The notes under the pieces are model-generated. The model was not told the DNA's origin. It saw only the letters and a program-made list of their open reading frames with translations, and did no database searches. Position numbers and translations under genes: made by a program. This document shows positions 28,116 to 40,400 of a stretch of DNA of 64,000 nucleotides, in pieces. The DNA is taken from positions 726,266 through 790,265 of the forward strand of contig CH003203.1 in the NCBI GenBank assembly GCA_000149265.1, written 5' to 3'. This DNA is from Ciona savignyi. Lineage: Eukaryota > Chordata > Ascidiacea > Phlebobranchia > Cionidae. Each line of letters opens with the position of its first letter. Position 1 is the stretch's first letter.

Positions 28116-28749
28116 AATTCCACCCAATAGTTTCTTTAATATAATAATATAAAAATATAGTATAAAAAAACACGCGTGCATTACTAAAACACACAAACAA
28201 TATTTAAGACAAAATCAAGAAGCAAAAGAGAAGAAATAGAAAAAAAGAGAAAAAGGTCCCAGGTTATACTAAGTAAAGATAGTGCCACAAAAAGTAAATA
28301 TAAATTATGAGCATAGTTGGGACGGGTCTGAACAAAAACAAAAACGGCAAAATTTGCCAATGGCTTATCGGGTAACTGAAACAGCTTGCTATGACATTTA
28401 AAAACGGCAACAATAAACTTGTTAGTGTATAGGTAAGTAGTATTGACCAAAAATAGAAATACATAGAAATTAAAAGTGCAAAATTGAATTTTATAAAAAT
28501 AGTATTAATTAACAGTTCAGATCGACATTTTCAAATTGGATGAAACTGATATCAAGATAAAAATATGTCATTACTCTTTGGCAATATGTAAGACGCTGTA
28601 TGTGTTGTTAGGTCAAACTAAGTTTTATGTATTTAATTTGGACAAAGAAATCAGGTGGCCTTAAAGTTGAATTTAAATGTTAGTGTAATTAAGATTTAGA
28701 TGGTTAAATATCACGTTTCCAGACGTCATTAATGCACTATGCTACTGTC

Positions 28750-28880
28750 CTACCGGTTAGTCTGGTGGTTTAGACCGACGCCTTTCAACCGAAAGGTTGC
28801 AGGTTCAAAACTGTTGTGCTACTTTGGGAAGAATGCATTCTGTCGTTTGCCCATGTGTTGATACAAACTTAGTTTTCCCA
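28750..28880 (+). mobile_element. SINE-A, head plus scrambled body
   Basis: CCGGTTAGTCTGGTGGTTTA and AAAGGTTGCAGGTTCAAAAC, then a short jump to the TGTTGATAC...TTTTCCCAT region. Confidence 0.7.
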
Positions 28881-29926
28881 TACCAGTGGTTACTAAGGCA
28901 TATATACAATATTCATATCAGATACCGATCAGTTCATTGTACAAGGATTTGCCTGTTTCAAACATGGATTTAAAATATATCCTAAATAATACGATTTACT
29001 AAAAAAATCTATTTGTTGGTTGCTAAGGCTATATAATTTTTTGGGTTTGAAAAGAGCAAGCAACACCTCGCGCGACAGGATGTGACGAGGGGAACCCTTA
29101 GTATTTGTTTTTTTTTATACGAGTGTTTTGCTGAGTAACAATGGTGTTAATTCCCCAATGTTTGTTTGGTTGAAAGCAGCATGTGCTAGGGCGCTAGGCT
29201 GTGCGCTGGTTTTCTCGTTTAGCTGTAAAGTGTTGTAATAGTGGAGCAGTGCTTGGTGAAATAAAGGTGGTGATTGTGCATCTGCTAGCTGTTTTGTTGC
29301 CGATGTACAAAGGGGTATGGGCTCAAAATGGTAAAATTGTTTACCTTAAAAATTTAAGTAAAATTGTTTGAGTTATAAGTACAATTTTTTGAGAAGGCTT
29401 TTGAGTTTAGGTTGCAGATCCAAGCTTGAATTTTAAATTGTAAAAAAATCTAAGATTTTCTCTGTCAGGATTTTGAGTGGCAGCCGTTTTGTGAGGTCAG
29501 TTTGCATTGGTGAGGTAGAAGAATAACTGGTTGAACCCGTCCTATATACAGTTTTCATACCAGATACCGATTATACAAGAATTTGCTTATTTTAAACTAT
29601 TAATTAAAAAAATATCCTAAATAATTAGATTTGCTAAAAAATCTATTTATGGGTTGCTGAAACTTAATAATGTTTAGGCTTTAAAAGAGCAAACAACCTA
29701 GTTTTCCACGATTCGTGATGACGACAACTTGAGCCCCCCAATGTCAAACCTTATGTAGCTCAGCTCACTATTGCTGGATTCCAACTCCTCGGTGCCTGGT
29801 CATATTAACATTGCATTGAAACTGTATTATGCGTAATATTCAAACTAATGATAAGGTTTTGCGTCTGCGATTTACTAAGAGTTGTGTAGATATTTTTTTA
29901 ACGACTGTCGGGTTCTTTAATTAAAG

Positions 29927-30205
29927 ATAGGATATTAATGCTTATCCCTGTGAATGGGAAAACTAAGAGGGTTAACACACGAGCAATTGTCATATCGCCT
30001 CGCGCCCATCGTCGAGTTACCGGAGCAAATGCAGTGTGTTGTGTATGATCGAAACTTTCCGTCAATTTAGTAGAATCCATTATTCCGCTGGGTTTAGGCA
30101 ATGTCCGTCAAATGCCTTGGCAAGGACACAACCGATCAGTTTCGCACCTGCAACCTTTCGGCTTAATGGTAACACACTAAACCACCAGACTAATCTTTTG
30201 GAATT
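29927..30205 (-). mobile_element. SINE-A, near full length
   Basis: GATAGGATATTAATGCTTAT to ACCACCAGACTAATC. A short stretch around the B box is lost. Confidence 0.9.
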
Positions 30206-30658
30206 AGGCATAAAATCCTTGTGCAATAATCAAAAAAATGCGAACTTACATCAGATTCTGTTTAACATTTCAGATGATTTTTTCATAAATAAATTTACTT
30301 CACGTTTGAAGTGTTATGACCTGCGGCAACCAATTCTGAAGTCTAATACTAGACCTGCGACAAGCAGTTAAGCATCACCATTAAGTGCGATTATTGAAGT
30401 TCTTGGCACAGAATAGCTAAGTAATCCCACCAGTAATTTTCCTTCGAAAACTGGTGGTCAAACCGCAGCAACACCGGTTCGTCCCGGGTCAATGAGATTC
30501 GAAATGGCAAAGCCGTTATAATGTTTAGACTCGCGAAAAATAATTATATACATGGACGACGACTAAGCTGTTATTATCCTCCATGACGTAAATGAGCTGG
30601 TGACGTAGCCATATACATGGAAACTGTTTTCATCAAATAAAAAATGTTTTCTTGGAAA

Positions 30659-30920
30659 GATAGGATATTCATGTTTACCGCCGTGAATGGGAAAACCAAG
30701 GGGGTTAACACACGGGCAATCGTCGGATCACCTTGCGCCCATCGTCGGGTTACCAGAGCTATTGCAGTGTGTTGTATATGATAGACACGTTCCTTTAATT
30801 TGGTAGAACCCATTAACCCGCTGGGTTCAGGCAATGTCCGTCAAGTGCCTTGCCCCAATGTGCTAACCCCCTTGGTTTTCACATTCACAGAGATGAATAT
30901 TAATATTCTATTCTAATGAA
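30659..30920. mobile_element. SINE-A (-) followed by a 3' fragment (+)
   Basis: 30659-30860 is a minus copy cut at TCAAGTGCCTTGCCCC. 30862-30920 is the plus-strand 3' end of a second copy, placed head-on. Confidence 0.8.
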
Positions 30921-31075
30921 CCACAAGCAATGATAACCTTACATCTTGAATATTAACTTTCCTAACAAAATTTAGTAGAACCCATCATTTCAAAGACACA
31001 AGACAACCGACAAGCCAGAAGCTCGACAGTTTCAGGAGTTGCAAATAAGACATTTTGAATAAATTAGAAACACAA

Positions 31076-31081
31076 TTTATT
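31076..31081 (-). terminator. Possible MAST poly(A) signal
   Basis: TTTATT on plus reads AATAAA on minus, about 380 bases after the MAST stop codon at 31460. Position only. Confidence 0.3.
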
Positions 31082-31459
31082 TCGTGCATACTTTCAACAG
31101 GAAAGTCATTAGTATAAGTTTAGTTCGAAAATAAGTCACCGAACCGAAGCGATAATGTTGATCGGAAAACCTCGTTTCAGGGGAATCCCCCGCGACGAAG
31201 CGTGAAATGAAAAAATTGGCAATAATTCGACGACGAAGCAAAATACGGGACGACGCAAGAGGGCGTCACCAGGCGAGACGACTTATCAATGACATCGGAA
31301 AAATATACACTGGCTAAATGAAAACTAAAAAAACGTGCAAGCCATAATTGGATATGGGTACAACGCATGATAATACTCTATGGTCGAGCATATAAGCTCG
31401 GAACACTGTGCAAACGTAACATGTTTAGTATATAACGGCGGAAAAGAGAAAAGAAAATT

Positions 31460-34400
31460 CTAACGAGTAATCTCAGACTTGGTAGGAACATCAGTGGAAC
31501 TGGTGGCGTTATCAGTGTTGCCCCGATCTTGCTTCAGAGCACCTTTGAACGACTTTGAACGCTGGGGTTTCGTGGCTTTGAGTTTTTGTCTGGAACCACT
31601 CTGTGTGGAGAGAAATTTATCAAATTTTGATTTCCTTTACGCAAGATGTGAAGGAAATGTCAGAAAAATAGCATAGTTCAAAAAGTAACAAAATATATCC
31701 TCTATTTCGTCGTTTACGTTTCAAACCCAGCGGATTAATGGGTTCTACCAAATTGAAGGAATGTGTCTATCATACACAACATACTGAATAGCTCTGATAA
31801 CCTGACGGTGGGCGCGAAGTGATCTGACGATCGCCCGTGTGTTAACTCCCTTGGTTTCCCCATTTACGGGATAAACATGAATACCCTATCAGATCATATA
31901 AGATATACAATGAGGTCTCGTCAGGCTACCTTGTTGCACTGCGTGTAGGTGGGACAGAATTAGTAGCTCTGATAACGCAACAATGGAACGATATAATCTG
32001 ATGATTAGGCAGTACCACCCCTTGTTTCGCATTCACAAGCGGATAACACAGCAATATGAGAGAGTGACAGATACCAAAATGAGAGAGTGACAGATACCAA
32101 AATGAGAGAGTGACAGATACCAAAATGAGAGAGTGACAGATACCAAAATAAGAGAGTGACAGATACCAAAATGAGAGAGTGACAGATATAGAAATGAGAA
32201 AGTGACGAAATGAGAGAGTTCACCTTGAACATGCTGAAAACCTTGGAAGCCGATGACGATTCGGAGCTCCTGGGTGTTGCTGCCTCCGGTGGTTGATCAT
32301 TGGATGCGGGAGGATCGATGGGATGAGTGAAGGAGGGGTCGATGAGGAGGAGGGGTGAGGGGGAGTTGGGGATGCGAGCGAGGGGGGAGAGGGGGATGTG
32401 ACCCGTGGATTTCCGACGGGAACTCCGGATGCTGCGGGTCAGTTTCTGTGGGGGGGGGTGGTGGGTGAGGTGTGTTCGGCCGGTTAGTCTGGTGGGTTAG
32501 TGCGACGCCTTTTAACAGGTTGAAGGTTCAAAAAAGTGGAAAAATATGTTACTAATGTAAATAAAACCTTTTAACAATGAATTTTGCAGAAAAAAGTTGG
32601 CAGTTTTTTAAAAAAAAAGACAAACTTGTTGTTTTTTTAATTTAATTTAAATCGTTAGAAAGTATTCAATAAAAACATTAATTTTTTTGGATTCAAATTT
32701 AAGGAGATTTGAATCTTTGGGATTCCAAAACTACTTCATACATTCCTACTCCCATTGTTATACGACTCCATTTTCCTGTCTTAATATCCAATATTACCCA
32801 CCCTAATACAACCCTATGTTATATCTGCCCCACGGATGGTTAAAATACCAATTTATCGGGGTAAATGTGTCAACGGCACAATCTAATGTGAACCAAGTGG
32901 TACAGTAAAACACTAAAATAGCAGAGAAAACATGACTGTGGGTGTGAGGTACACTGATGAAATATTCCCAAGGGATTGAATCATTCCACAATAGTCTTTT
33001 TAAACTTAGAATTTGAAATCTACAGCATGTTTCCGAATATACCTTTAATGCATTTAAAATAGAAAAAAGGTTGCTAATGTAAATAAAACCTTTTTAAAAA
33101 CTATGTTGTTATAAAACGTTTTATTTACTTTAAATCGTTTACAAATATATTCGGTAAAAACAATGATTTATATTCAAATTTGAACCTTTGTGATTCAAAA
33201 ACTACTTCACACATTTCCACTCCCACTGTATTACAACTTTGTTTCCCTTTATACCCCCAATATGACCCACCTCAAGAGACATGGGGCGACTTGTGGGGCG
33301 GGGGTTGGGGGTCATGCTGAAACTTGCTGATTTCGATGGGACGGGGGTGCTACTATCACCCATCAATAGTGGGGTGGGGGTGGCAGTGTCCGATAGCGTG
33401 GAATTTGGACTTGTACTCTGCACAGAAAGTGGGTTAAACAACAAGATATTTAGGTTTTGCAGTTGTACTCGCAGATTTGATTTCAAACTCGACTACAAAA
33501 CGGTGGAATGTGGGGATATATAATTACTGAATCTTTTATTAACTTAGCCATCATTTTAATGGCCAAAAAGAGAAACTTTAAAATCTTTTATCACATCAAT
33601 CAAATGTAGTTCACGACCTCTTTTTTCCAGAGCAACGATAACATGGCACTGGAGTCTCAATTTTCCAGAATATGATGGTCTTGTTTCTAAAAACCACTAA
33701 TTTGGCATGTAAGCGCGAAAAAAATGAGGCTCATTATAACAGCTTTACATTGCACTTAAGGATACCTCTTCAATTCCACAAAGTGTGCTCTATAGAGGTA
33801 AATTAGTTCTGTAACAACTACATGAAGGTCAATGTATAAAGGTAGACATAACTATAAAAACCCATATTGTGAAAATCCACAATCTGGAAGGTTTTGGACT
33901 AGTAAGTGAAAATCCAGACCTAATGCCACTAAACAAAATAACACATAAACTAATTATAAAATAATTGAATGAAATTAATGAATCAAACCTTGGACATATC
34001 CTATATAAACATAAATATCTTATCTATATATTTATTTATCCTTTTTAAGGGTATAATGGTCTAGTTTCCAAACACGACTAAATTTGGCATGTAAGCGAAA
34101 AAAATGAGGTTCAAACCTTGGATGACGAACTGCTGAGGTCGTGTTCCAACCTGCTTAGAGGGGGTGAATGTGGTAGGTGGTTCCCCTCCTGTATCTCACC
34201 ACTGGAGGCAGATGTCATCATCTTGGATTTAGTGCGGCTTGGCATGAGAAGTGGGGAGTGACCTCGTGTGTCTGTGGGGGGATGTTAAGTCAGGTTGTGC
34301 AGTGAGGCAATGTTAGTCTGTTGGGTAGTTCTGTCGCCTTGCAGGTTCGAAACTGGTCGCTAGCTAGTCGGTTGTGACCTTGGGCAAGGCACTTAACGAA

Positions 34401-37400
34401 CATTGCCTGAACCCAGCGGATTAATGGGTTCTTCTAAATTGAAGGAATGTGTCTGTCATATACAACACACTGCAATACCTCCGGTAACACGACGATTGGC
34501 GCAAGGTGATCTGACAATTGCCTGTGTGTTAACCTCCTTGGTTTTCCCAATCACAGGAATAAAAATGAATATCCTAACTAGTAGTTATGATTACACGAAC
34601 CTGACTGGCGACCACTCCGTATGATTGACGCTCGTCTCTTTGTTTTGTAATTATGAAGCGGTGATGACATCACAGCCGAACAGTTTCCACCGGAGGCGCC
34701 AGCACCCGAGTATCGCTTGCCGGTGATGGAACCGGTTCGATGCGGAATATACTGCCGCTTCCTACGACGGATTGGTTTCGAGCGGTTCTTGGACGGCCTT
34801 CTTCCAACCTTGATCGACGTGCTCTCCAGTGGAACAGCTTGGATGGAAATCTGCTGAAATAGTTTTTAATCATTTCATACCTGTATATACCAGACATGGG
34901 CAAACTACGGCCCGCTGGATGTTATCGACATGATGCAGGACTTAATAGCGATGCCACAGCTAAATTATGTGTCACAGCTGTATTTGTGACGCCTCTAATG
35001 CAACTGTGCTTTCTGGTTTGTAACGTTTTAAAACAAAGAACTTAAGAGTACTTTGCAAAACAATTGAGTGAAAGAGAAAAACTATGCACAAAAAAACGGA
35101 AAAATATTAAGTTAAATATGCGGCTGGTGCTACCAACTAATACGTGGGCCGGCGGTTGATGAACAATGGGTTTAGAGCAACAGCATTACTCAGTGGATGT
35201 TGTCTAAGCCTTATATTAATTATTAATTATTTAAAGTAGCTTAATGGTTTGAACCAACACAGTGGCTATGTCTCAAACATATACAACTGATACAATAGCT
35301 CCAGTCAATGGTGAGCATGAGGTAATCTGACAACTGCCGGTGTATTTTCCAATTCATGTTGATAAAAGTGGAATGTTGGAATAGTTGAATGTAGAACAAA
35401 GTGGAATGTTGGAAAAAAGTGAAATGTTAGATTTTTGATTGAAAAATGTTCGATTTTCAATCTTGCAAACCCCCAATCCAAAAATTAACACAACTTAACC
35501 AAAGTAATAAAACATGACTATTATATTTAAATTATATTTTTAAAAACAGTGGAATGCCTCAACCAACTTACCTTATTTGATCGATACATCAACTGCAACA
35601 CACTGGTATGAACCATCCCTTGCACAACCTCATTGTTGACATGAGTGAGGAGGTCACCCACCCTCAGTCCTGCTTCGTATGCAGCACCTTGCTCATCAAC
35701 TTGCTGTGAAACATGGGTTGAAATATGAAGGATTACCTTGAAGTATGCAGAGTAAACATATAGGAAAATGCGTGACTTAATAAAGATCAAAAGAATTTGG
35801 AAACATGTTGAAACCTATTAATATAAAGTGATACGTGTATGCTTGGGAATAATCTTTATAAAAATCCTAATAATTGTACTTAAGCGAGCAATCAAATTGC
35901 AACGTAAATCGCAAAGATTATGACATTAGAGTTAGTTTTAAACATGGGGTTGGAGTTCTGGGGTTGAGATTAGTGTTCACGGGAAGGGTTTAAATTGGTT
36001 TCTTTAGTTTTAAGGAGCAGTTTTCCGCTTTCCCTCCTTTTAGGGTTGCCCGCTATGGAACGATCTAGTGCAGCATTTCTCAAACTATGGGTCGCGACTC
36101 GCGACCCACCGAAGGAATCTTGGTGGGTCGTGAAAAGTTATAGAAAGCTCTGATTAACTATACTGGCTATTTCCTATACAAAAATCAAGGGGAAATTATC
36201 ATAATTGTGACATCACACAATCTTGAATTGTGATCTTCACCTGACCTCAGGTCATTGAACCTTCCGTCTCTCACACATGTTACAACAACTATATATAAAG
36301 TTAAGTGGGTCACCATAAATTGTGGTAATTAATAGTGGGTCCAAACTCTAAAAAGTTTAACTCTTTCACTCCCGGCCAAATGCATTAATTCAAACATGCT
36401 GTCCCGCAGTGTTTTTTACAATTTTTAGTCATTTTCAAATTAGCACAGTTTTTCTAAAGTTTATGCTATGATTTAATATTTAGTATGGTTGGAAAGATAA
36501 TTTATCCCTCTTTTAAACAAGCTGCACATCTAAAATCTACCTCTAATAAAGAATATATTATGTAAACTTTAGTGAACACCACTTTTTATGCAAAGAAAAT
36601 TCTGCTCGACTTTGAAAAATTTGAGGTGCACTGACAAACGAAATACTCACTTATTATTGGAATGCCCAAATGATATGAAAATTGGAATGTAGATTGTCTA
36701 ATAGTTTTTGTACTCAGGAAAATTCGAACTGTATTTCTATCTTCAGTAGTTTTTTTACTATTTGTAATTGAAATTTCCCTTTTTTCTGACTATATTATGA
36801 AAACTTGAACCCAAAAACGCATTGAAGTTTTTAGTTTTGTAGAACTAAAATAGTAAAAAGTATAAAAAAGAACAGTGAAGGAAGTGTAAAAAGGGCATAC
36901 AAAACCTAAACAAACGCAAATACTATATCCAATATTCTTCAAAGCAGGGCACACCGAAACTAGCTAGTCTCGCCGCCTTTTTCTTTATCGTGCGCTCAGC
37001 AGGCCCAGCTGGATTCATGCTTTGGTGAACACGAAGCATAACCGCTTGCTGCGAAAACGTCACCAACGCTCTCCTTTTTATCTCAACGGCACGAAATTCA
37101 CAGAGAATGTAAAGAAACACTTGCTTGACAAAAAGAGCTTCTCCCCAATTTAACACGACTCCTATTCGCTGAGTTAGTCACGTGTAAACTCGTGTAAAAT
37201 TCAGCAAAAACACAGGCGAAGCCTTGAAAAAGAAAGGCTATCACTCCTCACATTTTGAATATTTCTCCAAGATAATTACAGAGAATAAATTTCAGGCTTT
37301 CCTTGATCGAATGAGCCATAGCTGAGCTCTCTAACATTACGCGTTGCGGAGAAATCGCATTTTAGATTTGCCCCTATATATAGGGACGCGGGACACCATG

Positions 37401-40400
37401 TTTGTTCACCAACTCGCGATATATCGCGAGTTGGGAGGCAAAGAGTTAAGAACCACTGATCTTTTGGGTTTGATTGGTGATTTGTTAATTGTCAAGGGAG
37501 CTGTAGCAAGACTTATTCTTACTTTCTTATCGATATATTTTGTCGATTGGCTTGTGTTCGAGAAAAGCAATATTAGTTAAAAGGGGAATACCCACCGTGA
37601 CAATATGATGAACGTCGAACGTGTTCCCATTGTTCCTGAACACCGGTATCGCTTGGATCTTGAACCCGAACCCCCGTGAAGTCCGCGGGATCACGATGGG
37701 AGGGCGGGGGGAACCAGGGACGGGTGAGAAGGATCGGCCAGGTGAGGAATCACGGGAACTGGGGTTGGATAATATGGAGGGGTGAGGGGGGTAGATGGGA
37801 ACGGGGGCTGGCTAGGGGGGACGGGGGCAGTGAGTCGTCGATATTCGGGATCATCAGCTGGGGATAAACGTGGAAAGTTAGTTTCGCTGAAATTTGTTTG
37901 ATGTCATACAACGTCTGAGAGAGAATAGCAGTGTGGATAGGTTATGCTCGATTCCAGTTGTTTTATTGTTGGTTGAATTGGAAAATGTGGGAAAAGTATA
38001 ACACAGCAGTTGTCAGATTACCTTGCCCACTGTTGGGTTACCGAAGCTATCTGAATGTGTATTGCTTTGTGGACACAAGACATTTCTTAAAGTTTAACCC
38101 ATAGACTATAGAGATAGTCACCAAGTGGCCCAACAAGGATGGTCAGTTTGACTGATAAGTCTGGTGGTTTAGTGCGTCGAGTTTCAGCCCAAGGGTTGCA
38201 GGTGCGAAACTGGTCGCTAACTAATCAGTTGTGTCCTTGGACACAGGCCAGCGAATTATTGGGTTCTACTAAATTAAAGGAACATCGAATATGTGAATTA
38301 TACACAACACAATGCAATGCAATGCAATAGCCCCGGTAACCCGACGGTGGGCGCTAGATGATCTGACGATTGCCCGTGTGTTAACCCCCTGGGTTTTCCC
38401 ATTCAATGGGATAAACCTGAATATCTTAAGATTTTACAAGCTTTTCGCTGCACTGCATGCCTACATACTGCCTCTGTCCTTACTAATGAAGCAGCGGTCA
38501 AATAAACATGACAAGAAGACAAATGAAAATAAATCCAAGAAACTTCCCACCTGCAGTGAGGAAGCACTGGATGATTTGATGATGCTTCGTTTGATCGATC
38601 GCGATCGCTTGATCTCCCCACTATGGTTGCGTGATCTGCATGAGGGGGTTCCCCCGTAGTGAGGGAATCTGCGTTGCATCACTTCCTCCAACGATGGCTN
38701 NNNNNNNNNNNNNNNNNNNNNNNNNNNNNNNNNNNNNNNNNNNNNNNNNNNNNNNNNNNNNNNNNNNNNNNNNNNNNNNNNNNNNNNNNNNNNNNNNNNT
38801 GCATCCACTTCCTCCATACGATGGGCTCCTGGAACTGGATGGGGGGGGGGCATTGGAATTATATATTTTCTTTTAAAAATTTTCGATCATAAATTTTTAA
38901 ATATAAAAATTCTTTTTATTTAACTCCAAATTCTAAGGAAATGAAATGTCTCTACCGATATTAAAACAAACTTAGTACAAAAACAAAAAGTACAAAAACA
39001 ACGTAGCCTCAATAATGAATTATAAATTTCTGATTTATAAATTTTTAAGCGCCTCCCCAAAAATGAACAAAACTTAATCAAAGTGATTAAACATGATTAT
39101 TATATTTAAATTAATTTAGGAGACCAGACAGCATATAACCAATGTTGTTGGTAGTTTTGCATGGAACTCACCGGAGCTTTGGTTTGGTTGTGTATTGTTG
39201 GTGCGTTCATGTCTGGGCTGTTTGTGTCGCTGCTTATACTGCTGGTGGGGCTGAACTGGGTCCTTTGTTTCGTGACCGGGGTCACCAATGAAGGGTCGAG
39301 GATTTTATCGATGGGGATCGGCGTCGCACCTCCCGGCCGACTCGCGATGAAGTTTAATGAGCCGACAGAGGAACAGGAGGACATACGTCGGTATCGGGGG
39401 CGGTGGTGGGTGGTAATGGGGCGTGGGTGGGCCCGGAGTGACTTGTTTTCTGTGGGATGACAGGGAAGAAGAGGATGCGGGGAGGATCCGATCCTCCGAG
39501 GAAGAGGTTGCTCGGCTCCGTATCGCGTGATGCGGGTGGAGTTGGTGGGATGTGGTGGGAGGGGTGACCACCGATGTCGTTTGTGGCTTGAACGCCGACC
39601 CTGTGTCCGTGGAAGGTGTGATGTCTGTGGTTTGGACCAGGGGGCTATCGGCTGACATGCTCCGCGACTTCTTAATGTTCCGCAAACATCCCATTTCTGG
39701 GGATTTTGAGCTGGAGCGATCAAGTGGGTTGATTGGTGATTTGTTGATTGTAGGGGGAGCGGTGGAATCTGAGAGACTCGCTCCAACTTTCTTGTGGATG
39801 TATTTCGTTGATTGACTTGCGTTCGGGGTCGAGGTGAGCCATGGTTTGTCCAACGGATGAGCGGCCCTCAACGGCGGGCTCGTGTGGCCGTTTCCGCTCG
39901 TTATCGAGCTATCGGAGCTTTGTCGTCGATGGGAGGTGATGTGGGTATCACTCTGCCCCAAGTTATCAAGCGAGACACAACTTTCAGCGTCCACTGTATC
40001 CAGCGATTGAACAGGGTTCGTTTCTGAGGTCGATTCTGACTTTTCAACCTCCTTAGTTTCCTCGCATTTTTTATCCATATCAGGTTCGACATTTTGAGAC
40101 TTCGTATCAGCAGAAGGGTTGGTGACTACTGATGCATCATCATCTGTGCTCTCTTGGGCAGTGGTTTGGCTTCTGGGGATGATATGGGCATGAAAAGCGC
40201 CATGAAAATATAGACATTTTTAAAATGTTAATTTAAATGTCTAGTACAGGCAGAGTTGATCAGAAAAATGTTGGGACAATATTTTAATTACGAACATATG
40301 AAACATTCTATAACATGCAAGTTTTAATTATAGAGCCGCCACCAATATTTGTAAGCACAATTATATTACAACTCCATTTGACAATGTTAAATTAGCCACA

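Larger units (their letters stand above)
26940..31459. other. Convergent spacer between cytokine receptor and MAST genes
   Basis: Holds the small ORFs at 26681 and 27930, MITE-B, SINE-A copies and two diverged copies of a block of about 165 bp (28896-29067 and 29541-29698, sharing CAGATACCGAT, AAATATCCTAAATAAT and AAAGAGCAA-CAAC). The 3'UTR of MAST should occupy the right part. No other gene is seen. Confidence 0.6.

Noticed and set aside
32053..32218. CRISPR-like repeats
   Set aside because: Units are directly tandem with no spacers, in a eukaryotic intron.
38461..38876. ORFs spanning the N-runs
   Set aside because: Translation through N is meaningless; the coding part is the MAST exon 38551-38699.
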